This document shows positions 16,765 through 24,770 of a DNA stretch of 64,000 nt, piece by piece (the first letter of the stretch is position 1; the number at the start of each line of letters is the position of its first letter). The notes under the pieces were generated by a model. That model was given only the letters and a program-made list of their open reading frames with translations. It searched no databases and had not been told where the DNA came from. The stretch is taken from assembly GCA_903858185.1 (NCBI GenBank), contig CAIOHT010000012.1:163873-227872 (forward strand). The letters run 5' to 3'. The DNA is from an uncultured Caulobacterales bacterium. GTDB lineage: Bacteria; Pseudomonadota; Alphaproteobacteria; Caulobacterales; Caulobacteraceae. The position numbers and the translations under genes are program-made.

Positions 16765-17348
16765 GGAGTGACTCCCCCGTTGTCGGGCGCAAAGGCCCGC
16801 AGGCCATTGGCGATGGCCATCTGATAGATCAGGCGGAACTGGCCCGGGCTGCTGAAGCGCCCGGCGCGGTCCATGGACACCAGGCCCTGCGCCAGGGCCG
16901 ACAGGGTCAGGGCGATATCGAGCGACGGCGCGTCCCGCAGACGACCGTGGGCCCGGGCGTCGTTGATTCGGGCGGTGATCCGGCTGATCACCCGCGACGA
17001 GCCACCCGCGAAATCATCCGGAAACTGCTTCGCCTGGCTGGCCCGCGACAGGAAGGCGGCGTCGAAGCGATGGGGGTCCTCGACAGCGAAGTCCAGAAAG
17101 GCGGCCAGAACCTGTTCCAGCCAGGCCAGCGGATCGACCTCGTCGACCGCGACCACCCGGGCCTCCCAGGCGTCAAAGCCGTCCAGCATCAGGGCGTCGA
17201 TCAGGGAGTCCTTGGTCGGGAAGTGACGATAGATGGCCATGGTCGACAGACCGGCGTCTTTCGCCACGGTCCGCATCGACAGGCCGTCGAGGCCGTCCCG
17301 CTCGAAGGTGGTTCTGGCTGCCTGAAAGATGCGATCACGCGTCGTCAT
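16761..17348 (-). CDS. TetR family transcriptional regulator
   Basis: The 195-residue protein has a TetR N-terminal helix-turn-helix (about residues 1-48: TRDRIFQAARTTFERDGLDG, SMRTVAKDAGLSTMAIYRHFPTKDSLI). A ligand domain with a TetR_C-like pattern (DPLAWLEQVLAAFLDFA) follows. The ATG at 17348 is chosen because homology starts there. An in-frame start 36 bases upstream also exists. There is no convincing Shine-Dalgarno before 17348, so the message may be leaderless or use the upstream start. It is cotranscribed with the hydrolase. A perfect inverted repeat overlaps the start codon and is almost certainly its own operator, giving autorepression. Confidence 0.92.
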   Translation of the reverse strand: MTTRDRIFQAARTTFERDGLDGLSMRTVAKDAGLSTMAIYRHFPTKDSLIDALMLDGFDAWEARVVAVDEVDPLAWLEQVLAAFLDFAVEDPHRFDAAFLSRASQAKQFPDDFAGGSSRVISRITARINDARAHGRLRDAPSLDIALTLSALAQGLVSMDRAGRFSSPGQFRLIYQMAIANGLRAFAPDNGGVTP

Positions 17349-17386
17349 GTGTACACCATACACACTTCTGCGTACGGTGTACACAT
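17347..17386. promoter_or_regulatory. TetR operator: perfect inverted repeat
   Basis: ATGTGTACACC (17347-17357) and GGTGTACACAT (17376-17386) are exact reverse complements, 18 bases apart. Each arm contains the palindromic core TGTACA. The left arm covers the tetR start codon, which favours autoregulation of the tetR-hydrolase operon. Confidence 0.8.
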
Positions 17387-17453
17387 CGGCTTGCGGAACG
17401 GCCCTCAGACCTCCTCGCCCGGCCCCTGCAGGCGGTGAGGGAGCCTCCTCGCC

Positions 17454-18161
17454 CTAGCGTGTGACCGTCTGGCGGTAGGGAATGTAGAGCGCCAGTTCCA
17501 GCGGCGCGGACTGGTACCAGGTCACCGGCAGGGTCAGGCCCTCGACCACCACGCTGTAGCCGTCCCCGAACGCCCTTGCCGTCCTGTTGGCGTCCGCCGC
17601 GACCAGACTGATGATGTCGCTGCGATATTGCCCCGGGCCGATCAGCGTCAGGTCCCAGCCCCCGCTCATCAGCACCTCGGTGCGGCCGGTCTTCGGCGTC
17701 TTCTTCACGAAGGCCTCGATGCGGCCGGTGACCGAGTCGTAGGTGTCGGTCGGCAGTACACGCGTCTTCAGCGTCAGGGTCGCGGTGCTGGTATCGACCT
17801 TGGCGGCCGCGCGGATGATGCCGTCGAGATCGGCGGCGTCGAACTTGCGCACGACGTCGTCGGTCTCGACCGCCAGTTCGATGCCGGCGGCGGCCGCGCC
17901 CTTTACCAGCGCCTGCAGCGTGGCCTTCAGTTCCGCCTTGCGCTGGACGGGGTCGCGCGTGTCGCACGTGACCTCGATACGGGTCAGGATGTTGTCGGCC
18001 CGCTTCTTCAGCACGATGGCCGGCGTTTCGGTCGGCTCGTAGTCCTGCATCCGTGAGCCGGTGACGACGATCTCCGAGACATCGCTGTCCTGGGCGACCG
18101 CGATCGGGCCGGCGACGAGCACCAGACTTGCGGCCAGGACGGCCAGGCGCGTGGCTTTCAT
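17454..18161 (-). CDS. exported protein of unknown function with a TonB-plug-like N-terminus
   Basis: The 235-residue product has a signal peptide ending near IAVAQ (residue 24). It continues SEIVVTGSRM, a motif seen at the mature N-terminus of TonB-dependent receptors, but no barrel follows. The rest is a mix of helical and beta segments (AELKATLQALVKGAAAAGIELAVE, TATLTLKTRVLPTD, GRIEAFVKKTPKTGRTEV, PLELALYIPYRQTV) that vaguely resembles SIMPL/periplasmic oligomer domains. I do not recognise the family. It is a single gene divergent from the M16 protease gene (134-base gap). Confidence 0.7.
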   Translation of the reverse strand: MKATRLAVLAASLVLVAGPIAVAQDSDVSEIVVTGSRMQDYEPTETPAIVLKKRADNILTRIEVTCDTRDPVQRKAELKATLQALVKGAAAAGIELAVETDDVVRKFDAADLDGIIRAAAKVDTSTATLTLKTRVLPTDTYDSVTGRIEAFVKKTPKTGRTEVLMSGGWDLTLIGPGQYRSDIISLVAADANRTARAFGDGYSVVVEGLTLPVTWYQSAPLELALYIPYRQTVTR

Positions 18162-18295
18162 GGAAACCTCCCGTTGATTTGCATCGAGCCTGAACTCGGG
18201 CCGGCCCTCCGTCCAGCCGCCACATGACAGGACCGTAAGGTTTCGCCGCCGCCGCCCGGTGCTAGGGTCCGCGCACAGTTCATCCGGAGTTCTCC

Positions 18296-21151
18296 ATGCG
18301 CCGTCCGGCCAAGGCCCTTCTGCTCGCTCTCGCCCTGTCGTCCTCGGCCCTCGCGCCTCTGGCCTGGGCCCAGACCGCCCCCGCCCCGGCCGTCGCCTCC
18401 GCCCCGGCGGAGGTGCCGCCGATCGGTTTCAAGAGCCGCGTCCTCGCCAACGGGATGAAGGTCTTCTACTCGGCCGACCGCACGACCCCGAACGTCACGG
18501 TCCAGGTCTGGTACGGCGTCGGCGCCAAGGACGATCCGGCCGGCCGCTCGGGCTTCGCCCACCTGTTCGAACACCTGATGTTCAAGGCCACCCGCGACCT
18601 GCCGGCGGAGTCCTTCGACCGGATGACCGACGACGTCGGCGGCTTCAACAACGCCTCCACCTGGTCGGACTTCACCAACTATTACGAGGTCGTGCCGGCC
18701 AGCCACCTGGAGCGGATCCTGTGGGCCGAGTCCCAGCGCATCGGCTCGCTCGTCGTCGACGAGGCCACCTTCAAGTCCGAACGGGACGTGGTGAAGGAGG
18801 AGCTGCGCCTGCGGGTGCTGTCCGACCCCTACGGCCGGTTCTTCCGGATCGTCATTCCGGACGCCAGCTACACGACCCATCCCTACAAGCGCCCCGGCAT
18901 CGGCTCGATCGAGGACCTTGACGCCGCAACCGTCGACGACGTGCTGGCCTTCCACGCCACCTACTACCGGCCGGACAACGCCGCCCTGATCGTGGTCGGC
19001 AACTTCGATGAGGCCGAGCTGAACGGCTGGATCGACAAGTATCTCGCGCCGCTGAAGACGCCCAAGGCGCCGCTGCCGCGCGTGACCGTTCGCGAGCCGG
19101 CCCGCACGGCGGCCCGCACCGTCACGGCCTACGCGCCGAACGTGCCGCTGCCGGCGGTTGCCATCTCCTGGCAGGGGCCGGCGGCCTCTGATCCGGACGC
19201 CGCAGCCCTGGTCGTGCTCGACGCCATCCTGTCGGGCGGCAAATCCTCGCGGCTCTACAACAGCCTGGTCTATGACCAGCAGCTGGCCCAGGCCGCCTTC
19301 TCCAGCGCCAGCCTGAACGCCCAGCCGGGCCAGTTCTACGTCGGCGCCATCATGGCCGGCGGCAAGACGATCGAGGAGGGCCAGGCGGCCCTGATGGCCG
19401 AGGTGCGCCGTCTGCGCGACGCCCCGCCGACCGAGGCCGAACTGGCCGAGGCCCGGACCGAGATGATCGCCAGCGCCGTGCGCGACCGCGAAACCATCGA
19501 CGGCCGCGCCTTCTCGCTCGGCTACGCCCTGATCATGGAAGGCGACGCGGCCAAGGCCAACACCGGCATCGCCGAACTCCAGGCCGTCACCGCCGCCGAT
19601 GTCCAGCGCGTGGCGCGCAAATACCTCGCTGACGACCGCCTTGTGGTCATCCGCTACCTCGACGAAGGCCAGCGCCCCGCCGGCGAGGTCGCCCCCGCGC
19701 CCGCCCGGGTCAAGCCGGTCAAGTCGCCGAAGTTCAAGGGCCAGGTGTTCACCCTTGCGCCGGAAGGCGAACGCGTGGCCCCGCCGCCGCTGGGGGCGCC
19801 CGTCGCTCCGGTCCTGCCGGTCGCCTCGGAGAAGACCCTCGCCAATGGCCTGCGCGTGATCGTCGCGCGCAGCAGCGACCTGCCGCTCGTCACCGCCGAA
19901 CTGACCGTCCGCTCCGGCGCAGCGGTTGATCCGGCCGACCGGGCCGGGGCCTCGGCCATGATGGCCGAGTTGCTGACCGAGGGCACGACGACTCGCAGCT
20001 CCGTGGACATCTCGAGCCAGACCGAGGCCCTCGGCGCGGACCTGTCGGCCGGCTCGGGCTGGGAGTCCTCGTCGGTGACGCTCAACGTCATGCCGCAGAA
20101 CCTGAAGACCGCCATGGGCATCATGGCCGACGTGACGCTGAACCCGGCCTTCGCCCAGACCGAGCTGGACCGCGTGCGCGACCAGTCCCTCGACGGCTTC
20201 TCGGTGTCGTTGAAGCGGCCCGGCACGGTCGCCGGCTTCATCACCCCGACCATCATCTACAGCGGCTCGTCCTACGGCCACGTGGCCGGCGGCACGCCCG
20301 GCTCGCTGCCGAAGCTGACCCGCGCCGACCTGCTGGCGATCCACAACACCTGGTGGCGGCCGGACAATGCGGTGCTGGTCATCGTCGGTGACCTGACCCC
20401 GGAACAGGGCTTCGCCCTGGCGGAATCAGCCTTCGGCGGCTGGACCCGTCCGACCGCGCCGCTGCCGGCCCTGCCGACCGCCGACGCCAACACCCCGGTG
20501 CGCAACGTGATCATCGACATGCCGGGCGCCGGCCAGGCGGCCGTCACCCTCGCCCGTCGCGGCATCGCCCGCAGCGACCCGCGCTACTATGCCGGCGTGG
20601 TGGCCAACGCCATGCTCGGCAGTGGCCTGTCCTCGCGCCTGAACCAGGAGATCCGGGTCAAGCGCGGCCTCGCCTACGGCGCCGGCTCCAGCCTGTCGGC
20701 GCGGCGGATCGTCGGCGGCTTCACCGCCTCGACCCAGACCAAGAATGAGTCGGCCGCCCAGGTCGTCGGCCTGATCCGTCAGGAACTGGCCGGCATGGCC
20801 ACGATCCCGGCGACCCCGGCCGAGCTGACGGCCCGCAAATCGGCGCTGGTCGGCGACTTCGGCCGTGACATCGGCACCACCGACGGCCTGGCCGGCATGC
20901 TCGGCGGACTGGCGGTCTACAACATCGACCTGGGCGAGATGAACCTGTTCACCGGCAAGGTCGAGGCCGTCACCGCCGCGGACGTCTCGGCCTTCTCCGC
21001 CGACGTTCTCGACCCGGCGAAGGCCAGCGTGGTCATCGCCGGCGACGCCAGCAAGTTCGGGCCGGATATCAAGACTGCCGTCCCGAACGCCACGGTCATC
21101 CCGATCGGCGACCTCGACCTCGACAGCCCGACGCTGAAGAAGGGGCCGTAG
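18296..21151 (+). CDS. M16 family zinc metalloprotease, duplicated (pitrilysin/processing-peptidase type)
   Basis: The 951-residue exported protein has a signal peptide (ALSSSALAPLAWAQ, cleavage near 26). Two M16 units follow: an active N-terminal half with the inverse zinc motif HLFEH (residues 89-93) and a downstream glutamate in VVKEELR, and a C-terminal half that starts near 500 (LANGLRVIVARSSDLPLV). The second half has no HxxEH and so is a structural, non-catalytic partner, as in other tandem M16 proteins. Two characteristic PDNA segments (YYRPDNAALIVVG, WWRPDNAVLVIVG) mark each half. It likely degrades peptides in the periplasm. The start follows GGAG at a usual distance. Confidence 0.93.
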   Translation: MRRPAKALLLALALSSSALAPLAWAQTAPAPAVASAPAEVPPIGFKSRVLANGMKVFYSADRTTPNVTVQVWYGVGAKDDPAGRSGFAHLFEHLMFKATRDLPAESFDRMTDDVGGFNNASTWSDFTNYYEVVPASHLERILWAESQRIGSLVVDEATFKSERDVVKEELRLRVLSDPYGRFFRIVIPDASYTTHPYKRPGIGSIEDLDAATVDDVLAFHATYYRPDNAALIVVGNFDEAELNGWIDKYLAPLKTPKAPLPRVTVREPARTAARTVTAYAPNVPLPAVAISWQGPAASDPDAAALVVLDAILSGGKSSRLYNSLVYDQQLAQAAFSSASLNAQPGQFYVGAIMAGGKTIEEGQAALMAEVRRLRDAPPTEAELAEARTEMIASAVRDRETIDGRAFSLGYALIMEGDAAKANTGIAELQAVTAADVQRVARKYLADDRLVVIRYLDEGQRPAGEVAPAPARVKPVKSPKFKGQVFTLAPEGERVAPPPLGAPVAPVLPVASEKTLANGLRVIVARSSDLPLVTAELTVRSGAAVDPADRAGASAMMAELLTEGTTTRSSVDISSQTEALGADLSAGSGWESSSVTLNVMPQNLKTAMGIMADVTLNPAFAQTELDRVRDQSLDGFSVSLKRPGTVAGFITPTIIYSGSSYGHVAGGTPGSLPKLTRADLLAIHNTWWRPDNAVLVIVGDLTPEQGFALAESAFGGWTRPTAPLPALPTADANTPVRNVIIDMPGAGQAAVTLARRGIARSDPRYYAGVVANAMLGSGLSSRLNQEIRVKRGLAYGAGSSLSARRIVGGFTASTQTKNESAAQVVGLIRQELAGMATIPATPAELTARKSALVGDFGRDIGTTDGLAGMLGGLAVYNIDLGEMNLFTGKVEAVTAADVSAFSADVLDPAKASVVIAGDASKFGPDIKTAVPNATVIPIGDLDLDSPTLKKGP

Positions 21152-21161
21152 CACCAAATCC

Positions 21162-21264
21162 GCTCATCCCGGCGAAGGCCGGGACCCAGATCACAAGATG
21201 CGGTGTCTCGGTTACATCCTGACCACCGAACCTGAATCTGGGCCCCGGCCTTCGCCGGCGTGAG
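21162..21264. repeat. long imperfect palindrome (intergenic repeat)
   Basis: Arms 21169-21191 and 21236-21258 are reverse complements with one mismatch (core GGCGAAGGCCGGG). The flanks GCTCAT/GTGAGC extend the symmetry. The pattern is of the CCGGCGAAGGCCGGGA type common between alphaproteobacterial genes. It could form a long hairpin and act as terminator for the M16 gene. Confidence 0.7.
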
Positions 21265-21311
21265 CGGGATTGAGGTTGCGCCAGCCTCCGTTTCACGCTG
21301 TTACCGCCCCC

Positions 21312-22490
21312 ATGACCGCGCAGATCGACCCGTTCCACGCCATCGCCATCAGCCGGCTGGCGCACCAGCTCAAGGCCGAGGGACGCTCGATCATCCATAT
21401 GGAGTTCGGCCAGCCTTCGACGGGCGCGCCGGCGGCGGCGATCGCGGCGGCCCACCATGTGCTCGACACCGACGGCATGGGCTACTGGGAGAGCCCGGCC
21501 CTGCGCGCACGGATCGTGCAGCACTATCGCGAGACCTACGGTGTCGCCGTCGAGGAAAACCGGATCATCCTGACCTGCGGCGCCTCGCCGGCGCTGGTTC
21601 TGGCCCTGCTGTCGGCCTTTTCGCCGGGCGAGCGGGTGGCCCTGGCCCGGCCCGGCTACGTCGCCTACCGCAACACGCTCAAGGCCCTGCGGATGGAGCC
21701 GGTGGAGATCGCCTGTGGCGCCGACAGCGGCTTCCAGCTGACGGCGGCGCACCTGGCGGCGCTCGACCCGGCGCCCGCCGGCGTGATCATCGCCAGCCCG
21801 GCCAACCCGACCGGCACGATCATTCCCGCCGCTGAACTGCAGGCCATTGCCGAGGTTTGCCGTGCACGGAACATCCGCATTGTCTCGGACGAGATCTATC
21901 ACGGCCTGAGCTACGTCGAGCCCTGCCACTCGATCCTCGAGTTTGAGCCGACCGCCCTGGTGGTCAACAGCTTCAGCAAATACTTCAGCATGGTCGCCTG
22001 GCGGCTGGGCTGGCTGCTGGCCCCGGCGGACCTGATCGCCAGCGCCCGCGCCTATGTCGGCAACCTGTTCCTCACCGCGCCGTCGCTGAGCCAGCACGCG
22101 GGCCTGGCCGCCATGGATGCGACCGCCGAGCTCGACGGCCATGTCGAGGTCTATCGTCGCAACCGCGCTCTGCTTCTGGAGGCCCTGCCGTCACTGGGTC
22201 TGGCCGATATCGCCCCGCCGGACGGCGCCTTCTACATCTACGCCAGCGTCGCCCATCTGACCGACGACAGCCTGGCCTTCTGCATGGACCTGCTGCGCGA
22301 CACCGGCGTCGCCATCGCCTCGGGCGTCGACTTCGACCCCGTCGAGGGCCGGCGCTTCATCCGGATCAGCTTCGCGGTGTCTACGCCGGAAGTGGAGGAA
22401 GCCCTGACCCGGCTGCGCCCCTGGTTCGCGGCGCGCGGCCAGGGGACATGTACCGAAAGTACGTGTCCCCCAAACCAGCAGCTCGATTAG
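21312..22490 (+). CDS. class I/II PLP-dependent aminotransferase
   Basis: The 392-residue fold-type I enzyme has YWESPALR near the start, the substrate/PLP motif ASPANPTGTI, VSDEIYHGLSY (Asp-Tyr pair) and the PLP Schiff-base lysine in NSFSKYFSMVAWRLGW. The C-terminal RFIRISFAV contains the substrate-carboxylate Arg. It resembles aspartate/alanine-type aminotransferases, but the amino donor is unknown. The ATG at 21312 starts the conserved region. The last 16 or so residues, from about 377 (GQGTCTESTCPPNQQLD), are translated from a REP element that begins at 22442 and supplies the stop codon, so the natural C-terminus has been replaced or extended. Confidence 0.9.
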   Translation: MTAQIDPFHAIAISRLAHQLKAEGRSIIHMEFGQPSTGAPAAAIAAAHHVLDTDGMGYWESPALRARIVQHYRETYGVAVEENRIILTCGASPALVLALLSAFSPGERVALARPGYVAYRNTLKALRMEPVEIACGADSGFQLTAAHLAALDPAPAGVIIASPANPTGTIIPAAELQAIAEVCRARNIRIVSDEIYHGLSYVEPCHSILEFEPTALVVNSFSKYFSMVAWRLGWLLAPADLIASARAYVGNLFLTAPSLSQHAGLAAMDATAELDGHVEVYRRNRALLLEALPSLGLADIAPPDGAFYIYASVAHLTDDSLAFCMDLLRDTGVAIASGVDFDPVEGRRFIRISFAVSTPEVEEALTRLRPWFAARGQGTCTESTCPPNQQLD

Positions 22491-22518
22491 GGGACACGTA
22501 CCTTCGGTACATGTCCCC
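22442..22518. repeat. REP-type inverted pair (RAYT-associated style)
   Basis: Two 29-base units (22442-22470 and 22490-22518) are reverse complements of each other with one mismatch, and each is itself nearly palindromic. They read GGGGACATGTACC and GGGGACACGTACC at their left ends. This GGGGACATGTACC family is typical of REP elements mobilised by REP-associated tyrosine transposases; no such transposase is in the window. The first unit is inside the aminotransferase coding sequence. Confidence 0.85.
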
Positions 22519-22524
22519 GCGCCC

Positions 22525-23049
22525 TCAGCTCTTCAGCTTCAGCGCGCCGAGGAAGTAGCGCTTGCCGAGCGGCACGCCGTTGGCGCGCAGTACGTCGTAG
22601 GCGGTCGAGGCGTGGAAGTAGAAGTTGGGCAGCGAGAACGACAGCAGGAAGCCCTCGGCGGTGAACGGCATCTTCGTCGGGCCGAACTCGAAGGTCACGT
22701 CCTTGCCGGCGAGGGCGTTGACCTCGTCAGGCGTCAGGGCCCGCAGCGCCGCCTGGGTGTCGGCGATGATCTTGATCAGGCCTTCGTAGGTTTCCGGCAT
22801 GGCCGGGCCGCCGACCGCCTTGAACAGGCCGACCTTCACCGCCTCGATGGCGCCGATGGAGTGGTGGGCGATCGAGGTGACCTGGAACGCCAGCGGCAGC
22901 ATGTCGCCGGTCAGCCGCTTGCCGACCAGATCGTCCGGGTTCGCACCCTCGTCGGTGCAGTGCTTCAGCCCCCGGTCGAGGAAGCCCGCGGCGGCGTCGA
23001 CGGTCTGGAGAAACTGGCCGACGGTGATGTCATAGAGCGAGATGGTCAT
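22525..23049 (-). CDS. DUF1993 family protein
   Basis: The 174-residue cytosolic protein begins MTISLYDITVGQFLQTVDAAAGFLDRGLKHC and contains RLTGDMLPLAFQVTSIAHHS and PNFYFHASTAYDVLRANGVPLGKRYFLG. This pattern matches DUF1993, a DinB-like helical family of unknown function. His residues in SIAHHS and FYFHAST could be metal ligands by analogy with DinB, but this is inference. It starts after GGGGAGGC. It appears monocistronic. Confidence 0.85.
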   Translation of the reverse strand: MTISLYDITVGQFLQTVDAAAGFLDRGLKHCTDEGANPDDLVGKRLTGDMLPLAFQVTSIAHHSIGAIEAVKVGLFKAVGGPAMPETYEGLIKIIADTQAALRALTPDEVNALAGKDVTFEFGPTKMPFTAEGFLLSFSLPNFYFHASTAYDVLRANGVPLGKRYFLGALKLKS

Positions 23050-23125
23050 GGCGGTCGCGCCTCCCCGGTGCGTTGTTTTCGGAAACTGTGGGGACAGTGC
23101 CTGATCCCGCTACGCACGCGCAACC

Positions 23126-23286
23126 TTCCTCTCCCGCGAGGGAGAGGGGGGGCAGCCGGAGGCTGGTGGAGAGGGAAGCGGAGGTGTGAGCCGGGACGTC
23201 CGGACCGACAGCGCCACACTGTCGACCACCGCGCCTCCCTCTCCACCAGGCTCCGCTTGGTCCCCCTCCCCCAATTGGGGGAGGAA
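23126..23286. repeat. palindromic intergenic repeat, family 1 copy A
   Basis: The element begins TTCCTCTCCCGCGAGGGAGAGG and ends with a mirror segment, CCCCCAATTGGGGGAGGAA. Between them lie GGCTGGTGGAGAGG and CCTCTCCACCAGGCTCC-type arms that pair with each other. It shares layout and sequence with 28173-28319. The 300-base gap 23050-23350 holds only this repeat; I see no gene in it. Confidence 0.65.
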
Positions 23287-23350
23287 AGCCTTGAATCTCA
23301 TGCCAGCCAGCGTGCCGGACGGGTCAGCTTGGTCAAGGGCGGATCATCCC

Positions 23351-24661
23351 CTAACCCGCCCGCTCACTCCAGTCGTCCAGGTCCTCTTCCGCCCCCAGCA
23401 GCGCCAGGCCCGTCGCGATCGAGACCAGCTCGGCCCCGCTCTCCAGCTTGCCCGCCCCGAACCGGCGCTCGAAGATGCCGCGCACCGCCGGCACGAAGCT
23501 AGACCCGCCGGTGAGGAACACCCGGTCGACGCCGGCCTCGGTCAGCCCGGCCCGCGAGAGTGCCTGATCCACCGCGCCCTCGATGGCCGTCAGTTCGGGC
23601 TGGATCCAGCGGTCGAAGCTGGCGCGTTTGACCGGCCCCTCGATCTCCACCGACCCGCCCTTGAAGCTGAACACGGCCTCCTCGGACGACGACAGCGCCT
23701 CCTTCAACCGCGAGACCGACTGGTAGAGACGATAGCCGTGGTTATCGTCGAGCACCTCGACCAACCGCTCCAGCTTCTCCGGCTCGACCGCGTCGCGCAC
23801 CAGCCGGCGGATGTCGCGCATATCCTTGGAGGCCCGCAGCAGGGCCAGCTGCTCCCACCGCGCGAAAGCGGTGAAGTAGCGGTTGGGCAGCGGGAGGACG
23901 TTGTCGAACGCCTTGTACAGGCTGCCCTTGCCCAGCTTCGGCGACACCAGATGGTCGATGATCCGGTAGTCGAAGGCGTCGCCCGCCACGCCCACCCCGG
24001 CGTTGGACAGGGCCTGCGACTTCACCCGCCCGTCCTGCCGCGTGAACCTGACCAGCGAGAAGTCGCTGGTGCCGCCCCCGAAGTCTGCCACCAGCACGGT
24101 GGCGTCGCCCTCCAGCCGCCGAGCGAAGAAGAAGGCCGCCGCGACCGGCTCATAGACATAGCGGATATCCTCGAACCCCAGCCGCCGGAACGCGGTCTCG
24201 TAGCGCGTCAGTGCCAGCGCCGGGTCGGGCCGCAGTCCGGCGAAGGCCACGGGCCGCCCGACGATCACCCGTTTCGGCAGGTCGGCGAGATCGGCCCCGC
24301 CATGCTCGCGCACCCTCAGCAGGAAGGCGCTCAGCAGGTCCTCGAAGGTGAACCGGCGGCGCAGGATGGTCGTGTCGGTGAACAGGGTCGAGGCGGCGTA
24401 GCTCTTGAACGACTGGATGAACCGCGTCTCCAGCGGCTCCTCGACATAGGCGTCGATGGCCCAGGGCCCGGCCTCGACCACCCGGCCGGCGGGATCGTCG
24501 GCGGGCGCATGGAAGCTCAGCGCCGAGCGGAAGGCGTTGAACCGCTGGCCGTCATGGCTGAACCCGGCGAGGGCCGCCTGGCCGTCGCCCTGGTCAAAGG
24601 CGAGCACGGTGTTGGTCGTGCCGAAATCGACACCGATCGCGGCGTCGGAAACGCGCGTCAT
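23351..24661 (-). CDS. Hsp70-like protein (YegD type)
   Basis: The 436-residue protein has actin/Hsp70 ATPase motifs: phosphate 1 IGVDFGTTNTVLAFD (residues 8-22), phosphate 2 VLVADFGGGTSDFSLVRF and adenosine VFLTGGSSFVPAVRGIFE. It lacks the roughly 200-residue substrate-binding domain of DnaK, so its length and motifs match the YegD subfamily. It is likely an ATP-dependent chaperone-like protein without a known client. It is read toward 23351 and is separated from the malic enzyme gene by 109 bases. Confidence 0.9.
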   Translation of the reverse strand: MTRVSDAAIGVDFGTTNTVLAFDQGDGQAALAGFSHDGQRFNAFRSALSFHAPADDPAGRVVEAGPWAIDAYVEEPLETRFIQSFKSYAASTLFTDTTILRRRFTFEDLLSAFLLRVREHGGADLADLPKRVIVGRPVAFAGLRPDPALALTRYETAFRRLGFEDIRYVYEPVAAAFFFARRLEGDATVLVADFGGGTSDFSLVRFTRQDGRVKSQALSNAGVGVAGDAFDYRIIDHLVSPKLGKGSLYKAFDNVLPLPNRYFTAFARWEQLALLRASKDMRDIRRLVRDAVEPEKLERLVEVLDDNHGYRLYQSVSRLKEALSSSEEAVFSFKGGSVEIEGPVKRASFDRWIQPELTAIEGAVDQALSRAGLTEAGVDRVFLTGGSSFVPAVRGIFERRFGAGKLESGAELVSIATGLALLGAEEDLDDWSERAG

Positions 24662-24770
24662 GGGGAAATCCCTTCGCAGTATGGATGGCGGCGGACGCCA
24701 TCCCTGCGCAAGGGCGGCGTCAGGCCGGTGAGATACTCGTCACGGCGCTGATCCTCATGAAGCCATGGCC

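Noticed and set aside
18158-20344. 728-codon open frame antisense to the M16 protease gene
   Set aside because: Shadow of a well-supported gene; composition is typical of antisense high-GC translation.
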